Assembly (NCBI GenBank): GCA_031002005.1
Contig: CM061919.1
Location: 177,365,121 to 177,429,120 of the forward strand
Direction of reading: 5' to 3'
Length of the DNA: 64,000 nt
Source of the DNA: Vandiemenella viatica
Taxonomy: Eukaryota > Arthropoda > Insecta > Orthoptera > Morabidae
In this document: positions 20,220 through 31,709 of the stretch, in pieces
Layout: the number at the start of each line of letters is the position of its first letter
Position numbering within the stretch: position 1 is the stretch's first letter
The notes under the pieces: model-generated
Seen by the model: only the letters and a program-made list of their open reading frames with translations
What the model was told of the DNA's origin: nothing
Databases searched by the model: none
Made by a program: the position numbers and the translations under genes

Positions 20220-22209
20220 GAAAGCTGACAGAAAGTGTCAGCCAACGTGCAGAAACGATTAATTTCTACTTGTCGCTATTGCCGTCCAATGTTGATTTCC
20301 TGCAGATGATACAGAACATTTTGATCAGTGGCGGCTCTAGACGTAGTGCCACTGTGACTTGTCACTACCTCTAATCATGAATAAATAAATTAAAAAATAA
20401 ATGCAGTGAAAGAAAAATAAATATTCATACATGCGGCATTCTCTACTCTACAGCTATGGAAAGTAATGAACTCCATCTGTTGGCCACATCAGTAAACTGT
20501 TTCGCTGTCGTGGAGACAAATCTTGGTTGGCACAGATCGCGCATGCGCTCTAGCGTTTTCGTGGAAATATTCAAGGGCGGGGGTTCGCTTTGATAATGGG
20601 GAATGGAGACAACTTCGTTCTGTCACACGCTGCAGCTCGATAAAGTTAGTAATACTGCCGGCAGAGTGCAGCAGCTGCCATTTTTGTAGCATTCAACTAA
20701 ATATCCACTGGAACAGTGCTTCAGCCTGTTCGCTGATTACTGGTGGTCCGCGAACATAGTTCAGGAGTTCCACAGGCATAATATCATAAATTCTGGTACC
20801 ATATTCGTACTGTTTAAAAGCCTTGAATATTTAAATGACCCGGCAAAAATATGGCATTTCCAGGATGAGATAGAACAGCATTGTTTCTACAACAGTCTAT
20901 TCACTTCCATGTGGCGTCTAGAGATTAAGTAAATGAGGGTTTACTAAGGGTTTTAAATGGGTATGAGGAACCGCGGTAGTTGATAAGATTGGTAACGCGA
21001 GTGGTGGAGTAAATAAAAATAAAAGGCATACGGTCTAGCGTCTTTTATTTTGGTTTATGTATGTAGGCCGGTGGTATAGTGTAGCGCCCATCCTGTAGTA
21101 ACATTATTATTTATCTGGTTTGGTCTGATTAACATGTAATTAACTTTTAATAGTTCACACCCAGTTTTATATCTGCGTTTTCATAGGATTCAAAAGGTGG
21201 GTTTAGATTAATTATATTATAATGGTACATTTTAATAACAACAAAATAAAATTAGGCTCAGGGTGGAAGACATTAAAAAAGAGGAAAAATTGCGGAGGTG
21301 ACTGGCGATGGAGGAAGGAAACACAGAAGAGGAAAATGAAGTTACACAATCGTCGTCCATAGTCGGCTGAAACGAAAAGGAGAAAAAATAAAAGAAATAG
21401 GCCTGTGTGAATTAATGGCCTACAGCATTATTTTTGAAAAATTTACTGGTCCACGGGTTGAAAAGGTTTGGATACGCTGCCCTAGAAGCTTTGTCAATGC
21501 GAGCAGGCAATATTGTTTTTTTTTTTCTTAGATTCTCTGAAGGAGAATTACTTAAGTTTATGAATGCACGTAACAGGAAACGATTCTCAAGAGAAATGTG
21601 TTACACTGCCGTCGTGGTCATCGAAGACAGTGCCGGATAAGAAAGTATGAGTTCCTAAGCACCCTCAAAAATTTGATTCCCTCTGTTTTTTAAATTAATT
21701 ATATGTATTCTATACGTTCAAAGAAAAGGTTTTGTAGATTTCTAATAGAATTTATCATATTTTTATTCAATTAACAAACGAATTTTACAATTTATCATAT
21801 TTTGAAAATTACTTTTATTTATCGTACACTACTATGAAACAAAAAATTAATTTCCATGCTTTTCATATAATTTTGATTGTTTTATTCTGGATGATTTTAT
21901 TATTTAGTGAAAAAAGTGAACTTTCAGGGAGTCTTCAAAAATCAGGGAATCCAGGCTAGTGCCTAGTCCTACCTTTTTGGGTAATCCAACACTGCTTGTA
22001 GATCAACTTGTCGGTTTTTGGTTAATCACTAAATGTTTACCGTTTGGTCAATTTTAAAACATTTATCATTGATTAATTTCAAAATCATTTAATTAATCCG
22101 GCAGTAATTGCAGGAAACGAGACTTTCACACGTTACAATTCTTTATATAGTGAGATTCTTACTCTGAGCTGTTTTTCAGCTTTCACTCAATGATGATCAG
22201 TAAGCCGCG
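20220..22209. other. no recognisable feature
   Basis: AT-rich, with a GC-richer 250 bp near 20,480-20,730. No coding, repeat or promoter assignment could be supported. Confidence 0.4.
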
Positions 22210-22217
22210 GAAACATT

Positions 22218-22430
22218 CAGTGGTGCATCCAGGGAAGGAGAGGGCTAGGGGGCTTAGGCGCCCCCCACCACCAAACGCACCAAGGTCACCCCCGACGACA
22301 TGGAATTGGGGAACCTTTTTTTAATGCTGTTCTTATAAGGGCGGCATTCTGGAGTAATGAGCCCCCCAAACCAAATCCTAGCCCCCCCCCCCCCCCCCCC
22401 AATCAAACCAAAATCCTGGATCCGCCACTA
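22218..22430. mobile_element. hAT-type MITE with exact 8-bp target duplication
   Basis: GAAACATT occurs immediately on both sides (22,210-22,217 and 22,431-22,438). The left end CAGTGGTGCATCCAGGG and the complement of the right end (TAGTGGCGGATCCAGG) are hAT-style terminal repeats. The 213-bp interior is non-coding. It contains a 19-base C run and several shorter C runs (CGCCCCCCACC, GAGCCCCCC). The exact duplication suggests a fairly recent insertion. Confidence 0.88.
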
Positions 22431-22561
22431 GAAACATTTTGTTGTTGTCACTACCTGAGAAAATCACTTCGGCCGCCACTGAATTTTTGATACTCCACAA
22501 ATTTTTTTGTTCGGGTTCGAAGACGATCCATACAAGTTTTATCTCTTTGAAACTGGACATA

Positions 22562-23252
22562 CGAGGCGCGTCCAGAAAGTTCCGTTTGGTAATAAAATGA
22601 AATTGTACACAGATACAGAAGAAATTTTAATTGCACAAAATTCTACAACTCTTAAACTACTTTTCCACATAACTGCCGAAATTTTGCAGGCATTTGTCAT
22701 AGCGTGGCACCAGGTTTTGCATACCTTCTTCATAGAAATCTGCCGCCTGTGTCTTCAACCAGTTGGAAACAATTTCTTTCAGCTCGTCGTCATTGGTGAA
22801 GTGATGACCGCCAAGGAAAGACTTGAGATGTAAGAACAGATGAAAGTCTTGCCAGTTCTTCTGTAACCAAAGGTGGACACCCACTTCGTTCTTCATCGTG
22901 CACATCACTACGCCCGCCATTGAACTGTCGGACCCATCTTCTCACCATCGAATCACTCATCGCATTTGGTCCGTAAACATCGCAAATTTGCCGATAAATT
23001 TCACTTGGTTTCACTTTCCTCGCATTCAGAAACCGAATCACAGACCTGATTTCACAGGCGGCGCGGCGGGATTTTCAATCAACGCCGACATTTCAAACAA
23101 GCACAACAAAGCGTACGTAACTGACAGCGATCTCCAAATGGCGGACGTTCTTCCCCTTGATACACATCGTCTACAGCGCATGTGGGGAACTACAATCGCA
23201 GCGCTGCAGCGGAGATAAATTGAAACGGAACTCACTTTCTGGACGCGCCTCG
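22562..23252. mobile_element. mariner element, internally deleted
   Basis: TA on both sides (22,560-22,561 and 23,253-23,254). Terminal inverted repeats CGAGGCGCGTCCAGAAAGT match their complement at the right end without mismatch over at least 19 bp. It contains both ends of a minus-strand mariner transposase gene, but at 691 bp it is about half of normal length. Confidence 0.92.
22657..23091 (-). pseudogene. mariner transposase (HTH_48 type), internally deleted
   Basis: Starts MSALIENPA (complement of ATG at 23,089-23,091). After a one-frame slip in a GC-rich run come IRFLNARKVKPSEIYRQICD, YGPNAMSDSMVRRWVRQF and DEERSGCPPLVTEELA, which form the Mos1-like helix-turn-helix N-terminus. The reading then jumps to FHLFLHLKSFLGGHHF, DELKEIVSNWLKTQAADFYE and FGSYVEK-stop, the C-terminal end. 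The entire DDD catalytic core is deleted, so this is a non-autonomous derivative that keeps the gene edges. Confidence 0.9.
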
Positions 23253-23254
23253 TA

Positions 23255-23924
23255 TTTCTCAGCCCGTTCAGTTAACAGAGGCGGCTCAAGGTCAGTCTGC
23301 TCTGTCCCCACTCCGCTGTCGTTACGTCTGCAACACGCTTACCTGGACACAGTGGTCAGCTCACAGAGGTAGGAAGGGAGGGGGTGAAGAGATGAGGAAC
23401 AGGGCCAGAGGAACATATAATTGGGCCAACAGTTTTGAGTGAACAGGGCATAAAAATTTAATCACTGCCCTCCAATTTGAGCTATTTTAGAAAACAAGAG
23501 ATTGGAGCCCATGGTTCAGACGAACGTTGACCACTCACCCACTAATTTCGGTTTATTGTATGTTACTTTCGATAGTGAAGTTAGATAATTCAACTACAAA
23601 AACTAAAATCTGCGGCAATACATTGAGAAAACAACCAGTTAACTTCTAAGTTCGCGTGTCAAATTTCAGTACTATGTTTGGCGTACATATCTGTTAAAAT
23701 TTCGAAGCTGGTAGTTCTGCTACCTCGACCCTCCCAACAGCAGTCTAACGAGTGAAATGTTATCTCTAACCTGCACGAAAGTTCCGTCAGAAAATACTTC
23801 AAGAATAGACAGGGCTGTCATTTGCATGCATATCAGGAAGTCGAATGCACCAGTTATAACGGTAGCTAGGTCTGACGTGATAGTTATCCATAAGTAATAA
23901 ATAAGGCATTTGTATCACAGAATC
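23255..23924. other. no recognisable feature
   Basis: Includes a weak SINE-2-like head relic on the complement near 23,510-23,560 (GTGGGTGAGTGGTCAACGTT). Otherwise nothing assignable. Confidence 0.35.
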
Positions 23925-23935
23925 ACGAAAATAAA

Positions 23936-24188
23936 ACCGAGCGTGGTGGTGTAACGGTTAGCGTTCTCGCCTCGCATTCGGGAGGACGGCAGTTCGAATC
24001 CCCGTCCGGGCATCCAGATTTGGGTTTTCCATGGTATCCCAAATCACTCCAGGCAAATGCCGGAATGCTTCCTTCAAAAGGCCATGGCCGAATTCCTTCC
24101 CATTCCTTGCCCCCATCCTTGCCCCCCATCCTTTCCCGTCTCTAAAGACCTCGCTGTTGAGAGACGTAAAGCATTTAAAAAAAAAAAA
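23936..24188 (+). repeat. SINE-2 family copy, full length with target duplication
   Basis: Flanked by ACGAAAATAAA (23,925-23,935 and 24,189-24,199). Starts ACCGAGCGTGGTGG (A-box side). It has CCTCGCATTCGGGAGGACGG, GTTCGAATCCCCGTCCGGGC (B box), GGGTTTTCCATGG, CAGGCAAATGCCGG, AAAGGCCATGGCCGAATTCC, duplicated CCATCCTTGCCCCC, and GAGACGTAAAGC, ending in poly-A. This is the best full-length reference copy of the family in the window. Confidence 0.95.
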
Positions 24189-24199
24189 ACGAAAATAAA

Positions 24200-24600
24200 G
24201 AATATCTGTGCCCCAGAAACGTAATAATTTTACTACACAAAACATAAAAGTCAATATATTCGCTAAAGGTTGTCAATAAATCATCGGCAAATGTTCAGAA
24301 ATGCATTAATGATACTGGATTAAAAAATGTATTTAAAAAATGTGCTTAATACCACAAGCTTGAGTCACAACTTCGTTACAGACTGTAAATGTTCCAAAAT
24401 ATTAGAGGATAAAGATTAGTTTAATATTGTGAGTAAGATATTATTTTTAGCAATTAATGTTTTACCTGTTTCTATTCATTCATACTGTATAAAAAACATT
24501 AAAATTTATAAATATTGAGATAACAAACAAAGCTTTGCGATTCAAATTACTCCATGAATCTGGTAAATATTAATCCAGTGTAGTACCTGATACCGATATC

Positions 24601-24633
<33 letters not shown>

Positions 24634-25830
24634 GAATTCTATTCTATTTTAACCTTTTTTTGAAAAATGATTCCTTTATCTTTGGCCTTTAGGAAGGGAA
24701 TCAGGGCGCAGTGAACCTAAATAGTCACGATATTAATATTGATTTTCTGATGCGACTTTGTCGAATTATTACAGTGTGATTATTTATTTTCTTATAAACA
24801 GAAAATGTAAGAAATTTAATAATTTATTCTCCTGCACTTAGTGGTTATTACTTTCTAAGGGATAGATGACTAAAGATAAAGTTCCTTCCATTCCTGCTTC
24901 CTATGTAACGTTACACCTAGTGCTGAGAAGTTTGCAGCATTAGGTCAGTAAAGCGTATTTATGAAGAAACTAGCATTTGCCCTTAACTTCTAGGATTAGG
25001 ACTGATGGAACACGTTCTGATGTATAAATAAATGATGAAATTCCTTCAAGGAAAGAATATCAATATTTTACATTCTTCAGACACTCATGATGAAACGAGG
25101 ATTATAATGATTATATTAGTGGCGAAGGTTGGCGCTGTTTCTGCATAATTATCAAGCACCATGACCCATCTTTTGGTATCAGGAGATATCTTCTTGTCCT
25201 TCTTTACATGATATTTATTACAACTCAAGAAACTAACTGTGCCTCCGTAAGTACATGTATGCCCTCCTTTAATATGTGTATTTGTGTATATGAGTACGGT
25301 GTTAACACAAGATCTCAGAACCATAAAAATAGTGAGTTCACGGAGACAAAATAATAAATTATAAAGATCGATCTAACTTTAAAATGAGAAAGAAACGAAT
25401 TTTCCGCAAAGGGCATGTATATCAAACACTTCTTAGAAGCGGCCGTTGAGATCCAAATTACAATTCTAATTGAATGCGTGACAATAGAAACAAATTTAGA
25501 TTTTGGTAACAACTAAAACCATCACCTAATGTTCGGTATTATTTCTTTGATAGGCAAGAATAAAGGAAGAAATTATCTGAGTCATGAATAAAGAATTAAT
25601 ATAAAATATGAAACCAGCAGAAACTTGTTAAATACTTGAAAGATAAATCAGTTATGAAATTTTGTGTGAAAAATGCATCTGTAAGTAAAGTATATCTTTT
25701 GAGAATAAACTTCCCCCTCAATATTCGAAACATGGGCAGCAGAAAGAATATATATTTTTCCTATGTAATACGTTAGCTGCCATGGTGCCAGAATATTGAA
25801 AAGTAACAGTAACTAATATTTTTATTCTGT
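24200..25830. other. no recognisable feature; long poly-T at about 24,604-24,628
   Basis: AT-rich DNA. The T25 run could be the tail of an otherwise unrecognisable minus-strand retroposon. No coding signal. Confidence 0.4.
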
Positions 25831-25839
25831 CATCAGTCT

Positions 25840-26230
25840 CTCGGCTGCTTTCATGAAATCCTTCGTTTCATGAAATCGTCCTGTCTCTTCCTATCTTGAA
25901 CAAACAGCTTCATCTCAACATTACAACTTAAATCTTCAGATATGTGTTACACATATTCTAATATTGTTCTTCCTCTATACTTCATTCCTTCGATTATTCC
26001 TTACATTAATAAATCAAGCAGAGACGCATATATTTGAATATGACCACTCACTCTCTTCTTTCCGTGAGTTATCCTCAAACTTTTTTCCTTGCCCATCAGT
26101 TCAAATCACGTTCATTTCGTACTTTACCTGTCAGATTAATTTTCAACATCCTTCTGTAGCACTACATTTTGAATACTTCAACTGATTTTTCTTTCTGGTT
26201 CTATAGTCTAAGCTTCGCTGAATTGTTTTA
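25840..26230 (-). pseudogene. possible LINE (RTE-like) 3' region, very decayed
   Basis: The plus strand carries CATTCCTTCGATTATTCCTT, GACCACTCACTCTCTTC, CCTGTCAGATTAATTTTCAA and CATCCTTCTGTAGCACTACA in an order that recalls the complement of RTE-type LINE ends in insects. No intact motif can be translated. This call is resemblance only. Confidence 0.35.
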
Positions 26231-26239
26231 TTAATTTTT

Positions 26240-27490
26240 GAAGAACTAATTTTTTACAATTTACTTTCGATCGCCTGTCATATTTTGGGCATTGAATCTG
26301 AACTTACATTTTAATTTTGCTTAGGGCTTTAAAGATTGTTAACACAGAGCTGTTAAAGGGTTGAGTAGCAGGAAGAAAAATATTCCGCTGAGTCCTTTTT
26401 GAAGAAACCGTGCTGGCATTCTCCTGGAAAGATTTTCGGAATCCACGGACAACAGAACTGTAGGTGTCTTGACAGGGAAAAGAGCATACGTCCTTCCGAG
26501 GGCCAGTCCCAAGAATCCGCTTTTACCACGTAGTAACAAATCTCCCTTTTCTCGACCAGCTTGCTGCAAAGTCTTTTGCTGGAGGATCTGAAAAAAAACT
26601 TTTATTCATTTCAGGAAATATAAAAGTCACTCACTTACGAAGCTTCTGGTCTGTGCATTTATCAAAGATAAAGCATCTCTCCTTGGTTCTGGTTTACTTG
26701 AGATTACTTGTACCTTACCTGGAAATAGCGTCAAGTAATTAATAAAATATAAGGTACTTTCCATTCAGTCGTAGCCACTTCAAACCTTCTTATGAAATTC
26801 ACAAGAGATTAGAAGGAAATCTCAGAACTACTAGCTGATAAAAGGTAGTCAGAGATTAAATAATTTCCAGCTAAGTCTTTAATGCACAGCTTTCCTTAAA
26901 TTTGATAGACTCACCGACCGGTATATTATTTAAATTACTATCAGAAGATTCCTTACACAACAGATTTTTCACCAGGTAAATAATTTCTCCTTCTCCAAAA
27001 AAAAAAAAAAAAACCCCAAAAGAGAGTTCTGCTATGACCACAAATAATCCCTCGAAATTTTTTAATACTGTTCGCTAACAATCGCTAACCACTTCCTTCA
27101 ATATCAGAAAAGTTGCCCAACTGCAAATTTATGATTTCCAAATACTAAAATTCCTATTATTTGCTATCAATTACTTTCACACTTGTTGCACAATTATAAC
27201 TCTTTATTAAAAAAATACTTGATAGCTGATTCACAACTTCTAATCTGGAGCAAAGTCCACTATGAATATAAACTGCAGGATAGACGTGGCAATATTTTTA
27301 ACAGGTGCGAAACCGGTGTCTACAAATAATAAATTTCGTTGGTATTTTTAATTGCTTTCCTATCCTGACACACTTTATATAAACTTAACTATTGCTAATT
27401 TAGACTAAAAAAAAAACTAATTGGAGTGACGGTACTTAAATCCTCATTTTCGATGAAAAAACAATAAAAACAAAATTCACCAACTAATAA
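26240..27490. other. no recognisable feature
   Basis: AT-rich DNA with a 17-base A run at 26,997-27,013. The 76-residue minus open frame at 26,339-26,569 has no recognised domain. Confidence 0.4.
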
Positions 27491-27496
27491 ACTTAC

Positions 27497-27672
27497 TCGT
27501 CGTATATGAGAATAGACAAATTCAGACGGTTACTGCAAATAACTAGACACACACGCTAATCTCAACACTGCCACAAAAACTTAAAACTTTGCTCTGGACC
27601 GAACGTCCTGCTTCCGACGATCACTGGGGATGAAAGAGCCACGCTTGGTGGTTGCATTACTATTTATAAACT
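27497..27672 (-). promoter_or_regulatory. candidate TATA promoter and first exon (minus strand)
   Basis: The complement of 27,661-27,668 is TATAAATA. About 25-30 bp downstream would place a start near 27,635. A consensus donor (ACGA then GTAAGT, complement of 27,491-27,500) would end a ~135-nt first exon at 27,497. The surrounding 200 bp is GC-richer than its flanks, with CpG-containing words (CGACGCG, CCGCGG). TATA box plus well-spaced donor is suggestive, but there is no coding match and it could belong to a retroelement. Confidence 0.3.
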
Positions 27673-27799
27673 CACTAAACTGACGCAATCTCTCGACGCG
27701 TTTACCCTCCCGCGGAGTATCGTATCGCAGTCTTTTTCCTCTACGGGTGAATCCTAATATTGCACCATTCTCGCAATATATAAATCTCATGATAAAACT

Positions 27800-29455
27800 C
27801 AGAATAATTACCTAAAATACACTCTGTAAAGCCCTAGATTCGTCACAAGGGAAGAGCTTAAGTGTTGCAATTTGTGTGTGAAATATGTAGTCTATGTTCT
27901 GTATTGAAGCGGGTACGGTATACCGCTGTACTGAATGGTAATTAATAATTATTATAATTTTACCAAAAGCATATGAGTATTTATATTGTGGATTGAAAAG
28001 GGTTCTCAAAATGATTTATTGATCACTAATAAGAATGATAAGGTCATAACCCGACTTTTTATTCTTTAAATGAAGGCCAGCAGACATAAGGTGATTTAAA
28101 TTTAATAATGATAAACAATCAAAAATTATTCACAAACAACACCTTTGCCCTACATTAATGGCCATTAAAATTAAGTAATACAACACAACAAAATATCCGT
28201 CCAGATTTTTATAAACACACTAACAGTTTACAGTTTTCGGCAGGACACGTAATGAGATTATTTGTTAAATGCTAATGTCCTTCGTTTCAATCACAGAAAC
28301 TACTGAATTCAATTTATAAAAGGCCACGGCTAATCTCCCAGTTTATATATCGGAGAGTGAGAATTCTTATCGTGCGGACTTCTCCGCTCAGAGCGTTATT
28401 TGGGTAACTACGGAGGTTTCAAGTGCAAACACAATATTATTAACTGTTGCAATGTTTGTCTTTTTACCGTCTGTCCGGCATTGGCGTAGTCAGCAAACTC
28501 CGACCCCACACTGAATTTATCTGTCACCTTGTGACTCAAAATGAAGACACAACCGATCGCATGATATGCTGTCGGCTTTCTGGGTCGTTCTTGTGCGGAA
28601 GCACAAGTGAACAGGAACCAGTGAGACCCAAAAAAGACCACGAGGAGCATCTCGCACCACCTTTTAAAACCTCGGGATGCTGCTTCTCCTACTCCGCCGA
28701 GTTTTCTCTGGTCCTATCGTCGATGTAGACGTTCCTGTCCTCTCTCCTCATTGGCGGACATGAAACAAGATTATACACACAAAAAAAGAACTATTCTATA
28801 AACTAAATGCTATTGGCAAAACATTCGCCCCTCCAAGCACTCAGGTTCAACACACCATTCCTTTGACGGGGTTGGAGGATTTTTTTCGGAAACTGTCGTA
28901 TTTCTTTCGTGTCCACTCGGTTTTACTATTTTCACGCAGTGAGCACTCACAGAATCTCTAATTTGGCGTGTCTTGACGTTATCACGTATCTGCATTCGTC
29001 ACGCGATATATATCTCACCCTCAACGCTGTCCATGCACCGAACTGCGGCCGACCCCATACTGAGCAGTGAAAGGTCGTAAATCTGCCTTTACAAACTGGC
29101 AAGTCCCCTTGTGTTTCGTCTTTCTTCCAGCCTGAATGGAGAATTCGCCGTAATGCACTTGAATTCGCTGACCCCTGTCCTGGAGAATGTCCTTCTAAGC
29201 CAGCGTAAAGCGAGCCTTCTTTCGTTACCCACATACCTCATGTTAATGTGGTTCTATGTCTCACCACAGTATGATCACCACTAATAACTGGTTAAGTTTG
29301 GTCACCGTGTCATTGTATCACTGTGTCTTCGTATCCGTAACGCTGACGTCACACAATAAGCCTTCGTTGATAGGCTACAGCGGCTAGAGATGTTGCTATC
29401 AACTTGAGGTTATGCGCGTTATTTAATAACAGTTCTATTTAGTTACGCATCCACG
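27800..29455. other. unassigned, with two GC-richer open-frame segments
   Basis: Open frames of 80-95 residues at 28,408-28,728 (both strands) and 28,947-29,234 (minus) sit in GC-richer DNA. The minus frame at 28,408-28,650 begins with a hydrophobic stretch that could mimic a signal peptide (LLVVFFGSHWFLFTCASAQ). None was recognised, and frames open on both strands argue against coding. Confidence 0.35.
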
Positions 29456-29465
29456 AAGAAATAAA

Positions 29466-29676
29466 TTACGGAGCGTGGTGGGTGAGGGGCGAATAAACTA
29501 AATCCACATTCGGAAGCACGCGGGTTTGAATACCCGTCCGGCCATCCAGACTAGGGTTTTCCATTGTTTCACCAAATCACATCAGGCAAATGTTGGGATG
29601 GTTCCTTCGAAAGGATATGTCCCCAAATCCTTTACCGCCTCTAATGACCTTGACGTGGATGAGGCGTAAAGCCATA
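29466..29676 (+). repeat. SINE-2 family copy
   Basis: AGAAATAAA on both sides (29,457-29,465 and 29,677-29,685) is a probable target duplication. GAGCGTGGTGGGTGAGG head, GTTTGAATACCCGTCCGG B box, AGGGTTTTCCATTG, CAGGCAAATGTTGGGATGG, and GATGAGGCGTAAAGCC end. Moderately diverged. Confidence 0.85.
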
Positions 29677-29689
29677 AGAAATAAAAAAG

Positions 29690-30029
29690 AATGTATTGCG
29701 TTCAAATTAACATATTAATTTTTACTTGATTTTTATTTGTTAACATTCTTTCGATGTAAATGTTTTCGTTAAATTCTTTGCCTATAGATATGTAGATGAA
29801 AGCTGTAACATTCGAGCAGCAATGTTAGCGGAAGTTTTTATTAGACTGAAGGTTAGAATAGGCCAGAATGACAACTGGCATATGTCGTTACAGCAGAGGG
29901 CATGAAATTTAAAAAAAAAAAAAAAAAAAAAAATTATTTTACAGAAAACACCATTTCTTGTGGGTGAAAGTAGTTCCACGTTTATTGTGGCTTATGCTCT
30001 CTGGAACAGGATTAAATTGCGATTTAAAC
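29690..30029. other. no recognisable feature; poly-A at about 29,910-29,931
   Basis: AT-rich DNA with a ~22-base A run that could be an old retroposon tail. Confidence 0.35.
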
Positions 30030-30134
30030 TATATTCTTAATATGTTGGTGATTTTTTCGGCCCAAGTCCTTAGTTGCTATGATAACTGTTTTGTGGGTTG
30101 TTTCTGACTTGCAACTAAACAAAATGCTTTTGAT

Positions 30135-30175
30135 GGCATACACGTTTCGCCTGTATTCAAGGCATCATCAGTGCC
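30135..30175 (-). ncRNA. hammerhead ribozyme motif (left arm)
   Basis: On the minus strand: GGCA (stem I), CTGATGA (core), GCCT..AGGC stem II with one extra base against the right-arm copy, GAAA (core), CGTGTA, then TGCC closing stem I. The core is intact. The short stem III ACGTGT is no longer perfectly self-complementary. Confidence 0.65.
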
Positions 30176-30534
30176 TAGATAAACATATATACACATATAT
30201 ATACAATGCTGTTGTTTGATTTTTATACAGTTTTCTAAAAATATTAAGTAGGTACTTACAGTTTTTATATATTCATTAACACGCACAAGTTCGTGTTTCC
30301 ATACCAGCTACTCTTTTCGCACTATCACTACTGTCCCAAGTTTGTGTAGGCTGCATTTTAGTAATTTCACCGGCCACGAACTGTATATATAGTTATTTGT
30401 TGTTGTTGACATCGAAAAGTCGTGAGCCAAAGATTATGTGTTGTGTAACTATTTGTTATTTTGAATCTGCGGTCATTAGCTGTGTGTATTTTGTGGCGGT
30501 ATGTTTGATTATAGGATATGTGTTATTTATTCCT

Positions 30535-31254
30535 CCAGTCAGAAACAGGCAGCACTCAGATATATGTTACACAGGATGAATCAAATACCACTCACTAAGC
30601 ACAACTATAACAAGGAACTAAACAGCATAACACACATAGCTGTGAACAACGGATACAATAGTAACACAGTAGAAAAGCTTAACCAAAAAATCAGAAAACA
30701 AACAAACAAGAACATAAATCAAACACCCAATGATCACCACATAAAACTACAATCCATCACACAAAAAGACAACAAACACTGGTACACTATGACATATCAA
30801 AACACAAACACACACAAAATAGCAAACGTCTTCAGAAAAATGGGAATAAAAATAGCATTTAGAACCAAAAACACTATCCAAAACAGTTTAACAGAGGTAC
30901 ATTTACAGACAAATACCACCAATCTGGAATATACCAATTAACATGCCAGCAGTGTGACACTGTATACATAGGACAAACAGCTAGAAAATTTGAGACCAGA
31001 TACAAGGAACACCTGAGAGCCCTCAGATGTACCAACCACTCAACATTCGCCGAACACTTGTTACAACACAATCATTCACACACTAATATACAGACAGATA
31101 TGCAAATACTAAAGATTAATAATCACAAAAAAATATGCTGACAATTCAGGAAAACCTGCAAATACAAAAAGCAATCAATAATGGTAAAAAAGTTATGAAC
31201 GAATACATACACCTAACGAACCAAACCTTGTTCAAAACATTAAAACAGGAATAA
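30535..31254 (+). pseudogene. Penelope-like RT C-terminus and GIY-YIG endonuclease, frameshifted
   Basis: The first frame gives QAALRYMLHRMNQIPLT, NGYNSNTVEKLNQKI and KIAFRTKNTIQNSLTEV, the region after the RT core in Penelope-like proteins. After a frame slip at about 30,895-30,902 the reading continues FTDKYHQSGIYQLTCQQC, DTVYIGQTARKFETRYKEH, STFAEHLLQHNH. This is a GIY-YIG nuclease with GIY, YIG, the catalytic Arg region (R in RKFETRY), and E/H/N positions. A second slip near 31,138 leads to ENLQIQKAINNGKKVMNEY and LTNQTLFKTLKQE-stop at 31,252-31,254. The RT palm and fingers are gone. Confidence 0.9.
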
Positions 31255-31605
31255 ATAACACATATCCTATAATCAAACATACCGCCACAAAATACACACA
31301 GCTAATGACCGCAGATTCAAAATAACAAATAGTTACACAACACATAATCTTTGGCTCACGACTTTTCGATGTCAACAACAACAAATAACTATATATACAG
31401 TTCGTGGCCGGTGAAATTACCTAAAATGCAGCCTACACAAACTTGGGACAGTAGTGATAGTGCAAAAAGAGTAGCTGGTATGGAAACACGAACTTGTGCG
31501 TGTTAATGAATATATAAAAACTGTAAGTACCCACTTAATTTTTAGAAAACTGTACAAAAATCAAACAACAGCATTGTATATATATGTGTATATATGTTTA
31601 TCTAG

Positions 31606-31646
31606 GGCACTGATGATGCCTTGAATAAAGGCGAAACGCGTATGCC
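31606..31646 (+). ncRNA. hammerhead ribozyme (right arm), canonical
   Basis: GGCA - CTGATGA - T GCCTT GAATA AAGGC - GAAA - CGCGTA - TGCC. Stem I is GGCA/TGCC, stem II GCCTT/AAGGC, both core boxes are intact, stem III is the self-complementary ACGCGT, and the predicted cleavage follows GTA. This matches type I hammerheads of Penelope-like elements, where the minimal stem III favours action as a dimer. Cleavage would set the RNA end within the terminal repeat. Confidence 0.85.
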
Positions 31647-31709
31647 ATCAAAAGCATTTTGTTTAGTTGCAAGTCAGAAACAACCCAAAACAGTATATTC
31701 TTAATATGT

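Larger units (their letters stand above)
30046..31693 (+). mobile_element. Penelope-like element, 5'-truncated, with inverted terminal arms
   Basis: Flanked by a 16-bp duplication TATATTCTTAATATGT (30,030-30,045 and 31,694-31,709). The left arm (30,085-30,534) is an inverted copy of the right arm (31,247-31,693), with few differences. Between them lies the C-terminal end of a Penelope-type ORF: RT tail plus GIY-YIG endonuclease. Inverted or partly inverted terminal repeats with hammerhead ribozymes, and target duplications of variable size, are established hallmarks of Penelope-like elements. Most of the RT is missing, so this copy cannot move by itself. Confidence 0.93.

Noticed and set aside
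19982..20374. 130-residue plus-strand open frame
   Set aside because: It starts inside a SINE-2 tail and runs through an antisense SINE-2 fragment.
28408..28650. Secreted protein with signal peptide
   Set aside because: The hydrophobic start is suggestive, but both strands are open here and there is no homologue, splice or promoter support.
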